The notes beneath the pieces are model-generated. The model worked only from the letters and a program-made list of their open reading frames with translations. It did no database searches and was not told where the DNA came from. 64,000 bases of DNA, taken from contig NZ_CP054393.1 in the NCBI RefSeq assembly GCF_018024475.1, positions 124,001 to 188,000 on the forward strand. Direction: 5' to 3'. Position 1 is the stretch's first letter, and every line of letters starts with the position of its first letter. Both the position numbers and the translations under genes were made by a program. Origin of the DNA: Candidatus Phytoplasma luffae. GTDB lineage: Bacteria; Bacillota_I; Bacilli_A; Acholeplasmatales; Acholeplasmataceae. Positions 8,217 to 17,638 of the stretch are shown piece after piece.

Positions 8217-10070
8217 ATGAATAAAAAAAATAAGAAAGATAATAAGGATTTAACAAATCCAATCAAAGTTAAAAGTTATATTTTCAATCCTAAACATACT
8301 GTTCAAGAATTAGCTGAGATTTTAGAAGTTTCTAATATTTTTTTAATCAAAAAATTTATAGAATTAGATATAAAAACTAATATTAATCAAGTAATAGATA
8401 AAGAAAAAATACAAAAATTAGGCGAATATTTAGATATAGAAATAATTTTTGATCTAAAAAAAACAAAAGAAGAAAAAAAAGAAACAAAAGAAGAAAAAAA
8501 AGAAGAAAAAAAAGAAGAAAAAAAAGAAGAAAAAATCAAAACTAATAATAAAAATTCAACACCCAAAGTGCCAATCGTTATTATTATGGGTCATGTAGAT
8601 CATGGTAAGACTACCTTATTAGATACTATTAGAAAAACTCATTTAGTGGATAAAGAATTTGGTGGAATAACTCAACATATTGGTGCTTATGAAATTAATT
8701 ACAATAAACAAAAAATTACTTTTATAGATAGTCCTGGTCATGAAGATTTTTTTAAAATGCGTTCTCGCGGGACTCAAGTAACTGATATTTGTCTTTTAAT
8801 AGTTGCTGCTGATGACGGAGTAAAACCGCAAACAATAGAATCTGTTAAACATGCTCAAAAAGCGCAAGTAGAAATAATTGTTGTTATTAATAAAATAGAT
8901 AAATTAAATAATAAAAAAGACAATATTATGAGTGATTTATCTAATTTAGGATTAACTCCAGAAGAATGGGGCGGTAAAACTCCTTATATGGAAATATCTG
9001 CTTTGAAAAAAACAGGTATAGATGAATTATTACAAATGATTTTATTAGTAAGTGAAATAAATAATATACAAACAGACCTTACTAAAAATTCCAAAGGGGT
9101 TGTTTTAGAAGCTTTTTTAGATAAAAACAAAGGACCTTCGGCAACTTTTATACCATCGCAAGGAATTTTAAAAATAGGGGATATTGTTATTGTCGGTAAT
9201 AACACTTATGGTAAAATCCGTTCTATGCAGGACGATTTAAAAAAAAACATAAAAGAAGCTTATCCTTCGCAACCTGTTTTAGTATCAGGTTTAGATTCTG
9301 TACCACAAGCAGGAGATATATTTGAAGTCATCCAAGATAAAAAAATAGCTAAAAAAATTATTGAAGAAAAAAAACAAATATTAAAAGAACAAAACTTACA
9401 AAATCAAAGTTCTAATAATACACATGATAATATTTTAGTAGCTAAAAAAGAAAATGAAAATAAATTTTTAAATGTTATAGTTAAAGCTGATACACAAGGC
9501 AGTTTGGAAGTTATAGTAGAAAACCTAAATAAATTATCTATTCAAAATATAAAAGTTAATATTATTAAAGCTTCAATAGGAATGTTAAATGAAAGTGATA
9601 TTGATTTAGCTCAAACTTTTAAATCTTTATTAATTAATTTTAACAATCCTATTAATCAATATTTATTAAAAAAAATCCAAGACAACAAAATAGAAATTCA
9701 AAATCATAATATTATTTATAAGTTAATAGAAAATATAATTTTAGAAATTAAAAAATTAATAGAACCGATTTTAGAAGAAAAAGTCACAGGACAAGCTGAA
9801 ATTAAAAAAATATTTAGTATTAGTTCTGTCGGCAATATAGCAGGTTGTTATGTTACCAAAGGTATTATTAATAATAATTCTTTAGCTAAAGTGATCCGTA
9901 ATAATAAAGTCATTTATAAAGGTAAAATTAAATCTTTAAAACATTTAAAAAATAATATTAATAGCGCCAATCAAGGGCATGAATGTGGTATTTTATTAGA
10001 TAATTTTAATAATTTTGAAATTAATGATATAATAGAAGCATCTAAGATAGAGAAGGTAAAATATGAGTAA
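8217..10070 (+). CDS. infB: Translation initiation factor IF-2
   Basis: 617 residues from the ATG at 8217; a TTG 66 bases upstream in frame could lengthen it, but that stretch has no similarity. IF-2 is the GTPase that places initiator tRNA on the ribosome. Seen: N-terminal IF2_N-like helical domain (VQELAEILEV), a Lys/Glu linker at 8458-8535, G1 GHVDHGKTT, G2 GGITQHIGAY, G3 DSPGHEDF, G4 NKID, G5 SALKKTG, then domains II-IV ending with the initiator-tRNA-binding domain (GHECGILL). It overlaps rbfA by eight bases. Confidence 0.95.
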   Translation: MNKKNKKDNKDLTNPIKVKSYIFNPKHTVQELAEILEVSNIFLIKKFIELDIKTNINQVIDKEKIQKLGEYLDIEIIFDLKKTKEEKKETKEEKKEEKKEEKKEEKIKTNNKNSTPKVPIVIIMGHVDHGKTTLLDTIRKTHLVDKEFGGITQHIGAYEINYNKQKITFIDSPGHEDFFKMRSRGTQVTDICLLIVAADDGVKPQTIESVKHAQKAQVEIIVVINKIDKLNNKKDNIMSDLSNLGLTPEEWGGKTPYMEISALKKTGIDELLQMILLVSEINNIQTDLTKNSKGVVLEAFLDKNKGPSATFIPSQGILKIGDIVIVGNNTYGKIRSMQDDLKKNIKEAYPSQPVLVSGLDSVPQAGDIFEVIQDKKIAKKIIEEKKQILKEQNLQNQSSNNTHDNILVAKKENENKFLNVIVKADTQGSLEVIVENLNKLSIQNIKVNIIKASIGMLNESDIDLAQTFKSLLINFNNPINQYLLKKIQDNKIEIQNHNIIYKLIENIILEIKKLIEPILEEKVTGQAEIKKIFSISSVGNIAGCYVTKGIINNNSLAKVIRNNKVIYKGKIKSLKHLKNNINSANQGHECGILLDNFNNFEINDIIEASKIEKVKYE

Positions 10071-10416
10071 TATAAATATTTCTAACAAAAGAAGAGCAAG
10101 TTTAATTCATGAATTATTAGTAAATATAATAAATGATTCCATAAAAGATGAAAAAATAGGTTATATAAATTTAACTGATGTCGAACTTTCTAACGATTTA
10201 TCTTTTTGTAAAATTTTTTTCACTATTTTAAACGATACACAAGAAAATATAGAGTTATCTTTTAAAATTTTAGAAGAAAATAAAAAAGAAATTCGTTTAA
10301 AATTAGCTAGTGAAATTCAAAATATGAAAAAAATTCCTAATTTAATATTTAAATATGACGAATCTTTGACCTATGGTAAAAAAATTGATAAACTTTTAGA
10401 CAATATCATAAAATAG
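10063..10416 (+). CDS. rbfA: Ribosome-binding factor A
   Basis: 117 residues, normal for RbfA, a single KH-like domain that helps mature the 16S rRNA 5' end. Seen: RRASLIHELLVNII, ISLTDVELSNDLSFCKIFF-like strand and IPNLIFKYDESLTYGKKIDKLL, the usual C-terminal block. Its start overlaps the end of infB, implying coupling. A long hairpin follows directly. Confidence 0.92.
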   Translation: MSNINISNKRRASLIHELLVNIINDSIKDEKIGYINLTDVELSNDLSFCKIFFTILNDTQENIELSFKILEENKKEIRLKLASEIQNMKKIPNLIFKYDESLTYGKKIDKLLDNIIK

Positions 10417-10418
10417 TT

Positions 10419-10471
10419 CAAAAATAAAAAAAAGATAAATAGCGATATTTATCTCTTTTTTTTTATTTTTG
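10419..10471 (+). terminator. Long AT-rich hairpin after rbfA
   Basis: CAAAAATAAAAAAAAGATAA pairs with a matching downstream arm around the loop near 10441-10445, giving a stem of more than 20 pairs ending in T-runs. It probably ends the nusA-infB-rbfA transcript just before priA. Confidence 0.75.
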
Positions 10472-10522
10472 ATATTTTTTTTAAATAAAAATAAAATATA
10501 TAAAAAAAGGCCAAATGATAAT

Positions 10523-12874
10523 ATGATGTTTGCAAAAATTATAGTAGATCACAAAATTCCTTATTCTTATCAATATTTTGATTATATAATTCCCGAAAAT
10601 AAAAAAAACAAAGCCCAAAGAGGAATGAGAGTGATTGTTCCTTTTGGTCGTAATAATAATTTTCGTTTAGGTTATATTTTACAAATAAAAAATACTAGTG
10701 ATCACGCTACAAAAAATATTGAAGAATTTTTAGATGAGACGCCTTTTTTAAACGAAGAAATGTTTTTGTTAACAGAAGAAATATTAAAAACCCCTTTTAT
10801 TGATATTTCTACCGCTTATAATATTATAATTCCTAGAAGTTTTTCCACTACTTATTCCCAAAAAATAGATATTTTAAAAGAATCAGAATTACCTTCAGAA
10901 ATCAAAAATTATTTAATGCAAAAAAAAGGAATTTTAAACTTCAAAAATAAATTCATCTCTAGACAAGAATTAATAAAGTTACAAAACAAAAAAATTATCA
11001 AAATTAACATCATTATAGATAAAAAACATCATTGTCCTAAGCCTCAAATTTTGTATTATTTGAACCCTTGTTTAGAAGAAATTCAAAATATAAAATTAAC
11101 CCCTTTAAATAAAAAAAAAATAAATAATTTTTCTCAACAAATGAAAAAAAATAAATCTCTTTATTTAAATAAAAAAGAAATTTTGAATTTTTTTTCTCCT
11201 AAAATGTTAAATAAATTATTAATGCAAAAAATAATTTTAACAAAATTTCAAAAATTAAATTCAAACAAAGAAATAAATTATACACCTAATAACGATATAT
11301 TATTAAATAAAAAACAAATTTTTTTTTGGGAACAATTAAATTTTGAAAATTATCATAATTATTTACTATATTATGATCATTACGATGACAAAATAAAAAT
11401 ATATTTAAAATTAATCGAACACTCTTTAAAAAATAAAAAACAAGTTTTAATTATAGTGGCGGAAATTATTTTAATAAATCTTTTAAAAAAAGAAATCCAA
11501 AAATATTTCCCTTATACTTTGATAGCTATTTTTGATAACGATTTTAATTTAGAAACAAATTATCAAAAAAACATTGATATCCAACAACAAAAAATTTTTA
11601 TCATCATCGGCGCACGAAAAATTATTTTTGCTCCTTTAACTAAAATAGGAGTTATTATTATCGATGAAGAAAATGATGAATCTTTAATCGAAAAAGAAAA
11701 ACATCCTCATTACAGCGTTAAAGAATTAGCTATGATCCGAGCCAAATATCATCAAATTCCTTTAATTTGTTTTACCACAACACCTTCGGTAGAAAATTAT
11801 TATAACATCAAAAAGAAAAAAATTTCTTTTTTTGATTTAACTAATATTCAAAAGAAAAAAAATATTCAAATAGTGGATATGAAAGAAGAATTAAAAAAAG
11901 GAAATTTAGAACCTTTATCTTCTATATTATTAAAAAAATTAAAATATAATATAAAAGAAAAACAAAAAACTATTTTATTTATCAATATTAAAGGTTTTGC
12001 TCCTTTTGTTTTATGTCGTTTTTGTAGTTATATTCCTAAATGTAAAAAATGTAATCAAAATTTGATTTTATTTAATAATCCTGAAAACATTTTAAAATGT
12101 AATTTATGTAATTATAAAGAAATATTTAACCCTTGTTGTAATAATTGTTCCAATAATTCTTTAAAAAACGTAATGTTAGGAATTGAATATATAGAATCTT
12201 TTTTAAAAAAGAAATTTCCATCTATTGAATTAGCTAGAATAGATTCTGATTCTATTAAAAATAATCAAACTTATCAAGAAATTTTAAATAATTTAGAAAA
12301 AAATAAAATTGATATTTTATTAGGAACAGAAATGATAGTTAAAAATTTAAAATTACCATTTATTAAAACGATAGGTATTTTAATGACTGATGTTCTTTTA
12401 AATATGCGTAATTTTAAAGCAACAGAAAAAACTTTTCAAATATTAAAAAAAATATCTAATTATACTTCTGAAAAAGGAGAAATGATTATTCAAAGTTATA
12501 ATACAAAACATTATATTTTACAAAAATTCAATTATGATAATATATTTTCTTTTTTAGAACAAATATTAGAAGAAAGGAAAATAACAAATAATCCTCCTTT
12601 TAATTTTGTGAGTAAAATTTTAATAGTTCATAAAAAAATATCTAAAGTTTTAAATGTTTCTCAAAAAATTAAAAAAATATTAGAAAACCATTTAGAATAT
12701 AAAATCAAAGTTTTAGGGCCTAATCATTCTTTATTATTTTATAAAAATCAAAACTACAGAATGTTATTAACTTTAAAATATACAAATTGGCCTTTGAATT
12801 TAAATTTTATCATTGAAAATAATTTACATGAAAATTGTTATATCTTATTTGATCGTTTTAATAATATAATTTAA
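10523..12874 (+). CDS. priA: PriA-like primosomal protein with decayed helicase motifs
   Basis: 783 residues from the ATG at 10523, which follows AAAAAGG; an upstream TTG in frame lies inside the terminator and is unlikely. PriA restarts stalled replication forks. The N-terminal 3'-DNA-binding domain, eight zinc-binding Cys (CRFC, CKKC, CNLC, CCNNC; 12020-12160) and the RASERTFQ-like block (KATEKTFQ) are kept. The Walker A motif, normally GVTGSGKTE, reads YDHYDDKIKI (about 11369-11400), the DEEHD box reads DEEND (11663), and the motif VI region (AGRAGR) is ISNYTS. The frame is intact for more than 780 codons, so a structural role without ATPase activity is likely. Motif loss is seen; function is inferred. 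Confidence 0.85.
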   Translation: MMFAKIIVDHKIPYSYQYFDYIIPENKKNKAQRGMRVIVPFGRNNNFRLGYILQIKNTSDHATKNIEEFLDETPFLNEEMFLLTEEILKTPFIDISTAYNIIIPRSFSTTYSQKIDILKESELPSEIKNYLMQKKGILNFKNKFISRQELIKLQNKKIIKINIIIDKKHHCPKPQILYYLNPCLEEIQNIKLTPLNKKKINNFSQQMKKNKSLYLNKKEILNFFSPKMLNKLLMQKIILTKFQKLNSNKEINYTPNNDILLNKKQIFFWEQLNFENYHNYLLYYDHYDDKIKIYLKLIEHSLKNKKQVLIIVAEIILINLLKKEIQKYFPYTLIAIFDNDFNLETNYQKNIDIQQQKIFIIIGARKIIFAPLTKIGVIIIDEENDESLIEKEKHPHYSVKELAMIRAKYHQIPLICFTTTPSVENYYNIKKKKISFFDLTNIQKKKNIQIVDMKEELKKGNLEPLSSILLKKLKYNIKEKQKTILFINIKGFAPFVLCRFCSYIPKCKKCNQNLILFNNPENILKCNLCNYKEIFNPCCNNCSNNSLKNVMLGIEYIESFLKKKFPSIELARIDSDSIKNNQTYQEILNNLEKNKIDILLGTEMIVKNLKLPFIKTIGILMTDVLLNMRNFKATEKTFQILKKISNYTSEKGEMIIQSYNTKHYILQKFNYDNIFSFLEQILEERKITNNPPFNFVSKILIVHKKISKVLNVSQKIKKILENHLEYKIKVLGPNHSLLFYKNQNYRMLLTLKYTNWPLNLNFIIENNLHENCYILFDRFNNII

Positions 12875-12989
12875 ATTTATCAAAATTCTTTAATATTTCA
12901 TTAAATATTAATATTTACTAACTTTATTAATTATTTAGGAAGTTTTATAAAAATAATACAGACAAAAAGGAGAGAATAAAGTGGTTTTG
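12875..12989. other. Intergenic AT-rich stretch after priA
   Basis: Non-coding sequence leading into the group II intron remnant. GACAAAAAGGAGAGAATAAA at 12961 resembles a ribosome binding site but no reading frame follows. Confidence 0.4.
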
Positions 12990-13112
12990 AGATAACTTCA
13001 TCTTCAAAAAAAGAAATGTGATACCGTAGTGAGAGAAATTATGTATAGAAAATTGTACGATTGGAAACTTTTGCTCGTGCGGTTTGGAGTGGTGCTAGTT
13101 CATAATAATCAT
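12990..13112 (+). mobile_element. 3' end remnant of a group II intron
   Basis: Contains a domain-V-like hairpin near 13046-13085: AAATTGTACGA pairs with TCGTGCGGTTT over 11 positions including G-U pairs, with TTGGAAACTT between, followed by GGAG, as in bacterial domain V and VI sequences. The usual AGC catalytic triad is changed on the 5' strand. CTTCAAAAAA and GAAATGTGATA before it recur in the element at 25925-26420 on the other strand. No reverse transcriptase gene remains. Confidence 0.5.
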
Positions 13113-13206
13113 TTAGACATATAAAACCCAAATTACAACAAATTACAACCTGTATAATTTATCGCTATAATAAATAATATTAATTAGATAATATTTGAAA
13201 CAAAAT

Positions 13207-13243
13207 AAAAAGATCATTTTTATTTAAAAAAGATGATCTTTTT
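13207..13243 (-). terminator. Hairpin terminator
   Basis: AAAAAGATCAT at 13207-13217 is complementary to ATGATCTTTTT at 13233-13243. It lies just beyond the end of the interrupted minus-strand gene at 13268-13597 and can work in both directions. Confidence 0.75.
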
Positions 13244-13267
13244 ATTATTAAAATAATTTTTTTATTA

Positions 13268-13597
13268 TTATTTTTTATTATAAAAAATAAATGCTATTGA
13301 AGATAACGCTATTACCGCTATTATTATTTTTATTGTATTGGAATTTTCTTTTTTTTGTTCTTCAATTTGTTCTTTTAATTGTTAGTTTTGTTCTTTGAAT
13401 TGTTTTTCTAATTCTTTTTGTTGTGTTTTATCAGTTACTGGGTCAGCTGATGAGTTAGTTTCTGAGTCATTTGATGAGTTGACTGCTTTGTTATCTGCTT
13501 TCAAAAAATTATTATTACTAATTGTTAAAAATAAAATAAATATAAAACAAAATAATCCAAATCTTAAAAGTGGTTTATTTTTAATATTTGTGTTCAA
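13268..13597 (-). pseudogene. Secreted, C-terminally anchored protein broken by one in-frame stop
   Basis: The frame starts at 13597 with a signal peptide of the phytoplasma type (basic start, hydrophobic LFCFIFILFLTI, then NNNFLKA before the mature part). A Ser/Asn/Asp-rich linker and a Gln/Glu/Lys coiled segment follow. A TAA at 13382-13384 interrupts it, but the same frame continues with QLKEQIEEQKKE and a membrane helix (IKIIIAVIALSSIAFIF) to a stop at 13268-13270. Read through, the product would have 109 residues with the topology of phytoplasma surface proteins. AAAGGAGAGA lies before the ATG. Either a recent nonsense mutation, or only a 71-residue secreted peptide is made. Confidence 0.7.
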
Positions 13598-13728
13598 AAG
13601 ATAATCTCTCCTTTTAATATATTTATATTGTTTGTTTAAAAAACAATACTATTAAAAGTATGAATTAAAAAAAAAAAAAAAACAATTAATAAGAGATAAA
13701 CACCAAAGATTTCAATATAAGGAATTAT
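13598..13728. other. Non-coding spacer with a poly-A tract
   Basis: Upstream region of the gene at 13268-13597, including a run of about 16 A residues near 13665-13681. No gene is seen. Confidence 0.4.
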
Positions 13729-14007
13729 TTAAAAAATAGCAATACACCATATAATCATCCAAACCATATAAATCAATAAAGTGTAGTTTAATTTATAACT
13801 AAAAATAGTTATGCGCAAACAACAAAATCATAAAAATGGAGTTAAATTAAATAGATAGTCAAAGTTAAAAATAATGGAGAAGGTGGAGTCCTCTAATCTA
13901 TCATTCATAGTAATAATATAACCTAACCCGTAAACTAATAAGAAATTAGAAATAACTAAAGGGTTAATAAATCACGGTCTTCAATTTATTAAATCATTTC
14001 TAAGAAG
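13729..14007 (-). pseudogene. Decayed multi-span membrane protein frame containing three TGA codons
   Basis: One minus-strand frame runs 92 codons without TAA or TAG but with TGA at 13981-13983, 13972-13974 and 13828-13830. The translation is hydrophobic and protein-like (INPLVISNFLLVYGLGYI, then IIFNFDYLFNLTPFL, then LLIYMVWMIIWCIAIF). After a TAA at 13729 the same frame continues hydrophobic (IIPYIEIFGVYLLLIV). It has no initiation context. It could be a pseudogene in which Trp codons became TGA, or DNA from an organism reading TGA as Trp. The family is not recognised. Confidence 0.45.
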
Positions 14008-14180
14008 TTATTTAAATTAGTAATTTGGTTGATTACAGTCTGAGAGGTATACGAAAAATCAAAAGATAGAACATAAAACGAAAAATTCCTAAATATTTAT
14101 TTTTATTAAAACTTTATTAAAAATAAATAACCATAATATATTTTATTATCAATAATAATTAAATTTATATTTTATATTTA

Positions 14181-15797
14181 TTAATTCTTTTTTAAAGATA
14201 TTATTTCATTAAAATAAGAAGATTTATCAAGACAATGAATAAAACAAAAATAACCTTTTCGAATAAATTGAAATTTTTCATAATTATTCATATGTTTAAT
14301 TCCGCCTTCCACCAAAACTTCTTTAGAAATACAAGATTTTTTATTAAAATCTTTTTCTAAATCAATAGGTATATCATTTTTAAAAAGCGGTTGATAAAAA
14401 TTAACAATATTTTTTTGAAATGTATTCTTTTCAACAAAATGAATGGTTCCATTAGGTTTTCTTTCTTTAAAAGAAGTTCCGCTTTTAGTTTGAGGATCGT
14501 AAGTAGCTAAAATTTCAATAATTTCACCGTTTTTGTCTTTTATTACATCGACGGCTTTAATAAAATAAAAATATAACAATCTAACTTCTCCATTTAAAAA
14601 TAATTTTTTAGATTTTGCATCTAATTTTTCCATTTGAAAATCTTTTTTTTCAATATAAATATGTTTAGAAAAAAAAACAGTACGTTCGCCTAAATCTAAA
14701 TTATTATGAAAAGGAACTTTTCGAGATTCTATTTTGTTTTCATCATAATTAATAATAGTTACTTTTAATGGTTCTTCTACAATCATAATCTTTTTAGCTT
14801 TATATTCTAAATCATTTCTTACAGAAGAATTCAACATATTTTGATCTACAGAATTATTATTTTTAGATAAACCAATTTCCAATATAAAAGATTTAATTGA
14901 TTCAGGAGTATAACCTCTATTTTTCATACCTATCAAAGTAGGCATTCTCGGATCGTCCCAATCTTTAACTAAAGAACAATCAATTAAAAATTTTAATTTT
15001 CTTTTACTCAAAACTGTTTGATTAAGGTTTAATCTACCAAATTCAATTTGAGTAGGAAAATGTTCCACTTCGGTCTCTTTTAAAACCCAATTATATAAAG
15101 GGCGATGATCTTCAAATTCTAAAGAACATAAAGAGTGTGAAATTTTTTCAATTGAATCTTCCAAAGGGTGAGCGAAATCATAAGAAGGAAAAATAAAATG
15201 GTGTTGATTTTTGAGAGTATACGCGTCAATAATCCTATATAAAACTGGATCTCTTAAATTCATATTAAGACTAGCCATATCAATTTTAGCTCTTAAAACT
15301 TTTTCTCCTTGTTTAAAAAAACCTTTTTTCATTTTATTAAACAAATCTAAATTAACTTCGATAGAACGATTGCGATAGCGAGAATTAATACCTGATTTAT
15401 TCAAATCTCCTCTAGTTTGTTTTAATTCTTCTGCGTCAGAATCATCTACAAAAGCTAATCCTTTTTTAATTAAAACAATAGCTTTTTGAAATATTTCTTC
15501 AAAATAATCAGAAGCATAACAAATTTTATGAGGTTTATATCCTAACCATTCAACATCTTCCAAAATAGAAGTTACATAATTTTGTTTTTCTTTATTAGGA
15601 TTGGTATCATCATATCTTAAATAAGTTTTACCACCGAATAATTTAGCTAATTCAAAATTTATAACAATAGAACGAGCATGCCCTAAATGAAGAAAACCAT
15701 TAGGTTCAGGAGGGAAACGAGTAATTACTTTTTTATATTTTTTATTTCTTAAATCTTTTTCGATAATCGTTTTTATAAAATTAGAACTTCGAAACAT
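14181..15797 (-). CDS. glnS: Glutaminyl-tRNA synthetase
   Basis: 538 residues, a full-length class I synthetase that charges tRNA-Gln. Seen: PPEPNGFLHLGHA (HIGH motif) near residue 28, YDDTNPNKE, and VLSKRKL (KMSKS motif) near residue 264, followed by the two C-terminal beta-barrel anticodon-binding domains (TYDPQTKSGT). Most mollicutes and Firmicutes instead use GluRS with GatCAB, so glnS points to old transfer from a GlnRS-bearing bacterium. It is the last gene of the gyrB-gyrA-tsaEBD minus-strand series, 183 bases after tsaD. Confidence 0.93.
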   Translation of the reverse strand: MFRSSNFIKTIIEKDLRNKKYKKVITRFPPEPNGFLHLGHARSIVINFELAKLFGGKTYLRYDDTNPNKEKQNYVTSILEDVEWLGYKPHKICYASDYFEEIFQKAIVLIKKGLAFVDDSDAEELKQTRGDLNKSGINSRYRNRSIEVNLDLFNKMKKGFFKQGEKVLRAKIDMASLNMNLRDPVLYRIIDAYTLKNQHHFIFPSYDFAHPLEDSIEKISHSLCSLEFEDHRPLYNWVLKETEVEHFPTQIEFGRLNLNQTVLSKRKLKFLIDCSLVKDWDDPRMPTLIGMKNRGYTPESIKSFILEIGLSKNNNSVDQNMLNSSVRNDLEYKAKKIMIVEEPLKVTIINYDENKIESRKVPFHNNLDLGERTVFFSKHIYIEKKDFQMEKLDAKSKKLFLNGEVRLLYFYFIKAVDVIKDKNGEIIEILATYDPQTKSGTSFKERKPNGTIHFVEKNTFQKNIVNFYQPLFKNDIPIDLEKDFNKKSCISKEVLVEGGIKHMNNYEKFQFIRKGYFCFIHCLDKSSYFNEIISLKKN

Positions 15798-15980
15798 AAA
15801 TTTACCTTAATTATTTAATTTATTTTATTATATCAAAAAAAATTTTATAAAAAAATGTAAAAAAAATTATTCATTTAGAAAATAACTATATAAGTGGAAA
15901 AATTTATCAAAGTTTCTATAAATCAAAAAAAATAATAATATTTATTGAAAAAATAAAAATAATTAATGAATAATAAAAAT

Positions 15981-16994
15981 TTAATTATTTTCTCTATTAT
16001 CGTTTAAAGATAAATTAGGAATCGCAGTTAAATTATAAATTTTCTGCCCTTTAGGAAAACCAAACATATGTTGATAATAAGCAGCAATACCAATCATAGC
16101 CGCTTGATCTGTGCAATATTGCAAAGAAGGAATGATTAATTCTAAATCAGAAAAATGATTTCTAAATCTTTGGGTTAAAAATTGATTGGCTGCTACACCA
16201 CCTACAATAATTAATTGTTTTGTTTTATATAAATTTAAAGCTCTTTGTACTTTCGTTATCAAAACATCTGCAACACTTTCTTGAAAAGAAGCACAAATAT
16301 CATTTATATAAGGAGCTAAATCTTTTTTTTCATTAATAAAATTAATAATTTGGCTTTTTAAACCTGAAAAACTAAAATCTAATTTTTTATTTTTTAAATA
16401 AGGACGAGAAAAAGAAAAAATATTTTCCCCTTGAAGAGCTAATTTTTCAATAATAGGGCCACCAGGATAACCTAAATTTAAACTTCTAGCAATTTTATCA
16501 TAAACTTCACCAACAGCGTCATCCAAAGTTTGGCTAATTTGTTTTATTTCAAAATGATTAGTCAAATAAAACAATTCGGTGTGACCGCCTGAAATCAAAA
16601 GAACCAAAGAGGAAAATTTTAATTCATATTCTATTTGTGCTGAATAAACATGACCTATTAAATGATTAACACCTATCAAAGGTTTGTTATAAATATAAGA
16701 CAAAATATTAGCAGCGCTAATACCTGAAAATAAAGAACCAATCAAACCTGGACCTTGAGTAACCGCTATTAAATCAATTTCATTAGCGGTTATTTTTGCT
16801 TTATCCAATGCTTCTTTAAAAACTAAATTAATAATTTCAACATGTTTACGAGAAGCTATCTCTGGAACTACTCCGCCAAATTTTTGATGATATTTTATTT
16901 GAGAAAACACCACATTAGATAAAACTTTTTTACCATTTTCAGTAACTGCTACACTTGTCTCATCACAACTAGTTTCGATTGATAAAATAATCAT
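15981..16994 (-). CDS. tsaD: tRNA N6-threonylcarbamoyladenosine transferase TsaD
   Basis: 337 residues. TsaD transfers the threonylcarbamoyl group to A37 of ANN-decoding tRNAs. Seen: [14 protein letters not shown] at the start, EIASRKHVE (metal-binding His), [30 protein letters not shown] and [10 protein letters not shown]. It follows tsaB by 38 bases. With tsaB and tsaE present, all accessory subunits lie together; tsaC is not in the window. Confidence 0.95.
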   Translation of the reverse strand: MIILSIETSCDETSVAVTENGKKVLSNVVFSQIKYHQKFGGVVPEIASRKHVEIINLVFKEALDKAKITANEIDLIAVTQGPGLIGSLFSGISAANILSYIYNKPLIGVNHLIGHVYSAQIEYELKFSSLVLLISGGHTELFYLTNHFEIKQISQTLDDAVGEVYDKIARSLNLGYPGGPIIEKLALQGENIFSFSRPYLKNKKLDFSFSGLKSQIINFINEKKDLAPYINDICASFQESVADVLITKVQRALNLYKTKQLIIVGGVAANQFLTQRFRNHFSDLELIIPSLQYCTDQAAMIGIAAYYQHMFGFPKGQKIYNLTAIPNLSLNDNRENN

Positions 16995-17032
16995 ATTCTC
17001 GATAAAACCTATTTTTTTATATTTTACAAAAA

Positions 17033-17602
17033 TTAATAATGAATATAATAATTCGGCATTAAAAGTTCAATATTATCAACTTTTTTCATATACCTAAAAA
17101 TTTTAGAAATAGAAAGATGAAAATTATCCGCTTTTAACCAAAAATGATTTAAAAATTTATTTAAAAAAACATTTTCATAAATATTTTCTTCTAAAACAAT
17201 TTTATCATCTTCTAAACTTAAACTATAAAAAAAATTTTTTTTAGCATAAATTTTAGGAGTTATTATATTTTCAGAAAAACCACTAGATAAAAGTAATAAA
17301 CTACTAATTTGAAATAAAGGGATACTCAATTCCAAAGATAAAAATTTAGCGGTTAAAACCGCCAATCTACTTCCTATATAAGAACCTGGACCAATACCTA
17401 CAATAACGCCGGATAAATCTTTTAAACCAAGATTATTTTGATTTAATATTTGATGAATTAAAGAATTAATTCCTGAAACAAAATTTTGTTTATCAACGCT
17501 TTTCTTTATATCAATAATTTTATTATTTGTGCTTAATATTATTAATTGAAGATCGGTTGAAACATCTAAAATAATGTATTTAGGTTCGATAAAAGAATTC
17601 AT
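17033..17602 (-). CDS. tsaB: tRNA threonylcarbamoyladenosine biosynthesis protein TsaB
   Basis: 189 residues, slightly short for TsaB (about 220-230). It is an ASKHA-fold paralog of TsaD that forms the TsaBD dimer and lacks catalysis. Seen: [15 protein letters not shown] and the diagnostic [17 protein letters not shown] near residue 70. The C-terminal subdomain is reduced. It sits between tsaE and tsaD. Confidence 0.88.
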   Translation of the reverse strand: MNSFIEPKYIILDVSTDLQLIILSTNNKIIDIKKSVDKQNFVSGINSLIHQILNQNNLGLKDLSGVIVGIGPGSYIGSRLAVLTAKFLSLELSIPLFQISSLLLLSSGFSENIITPKIYAKKNFFYSLSLEDDKIVLEENIYENVFLNKFLNHFWLKADNFHLSISKIFRYMKKVDNIELLMPNYYIHY

Positions 17603-17638
17603 AAAATAAAAAACCTTCTTGTTTTTTTATTTAAATTT

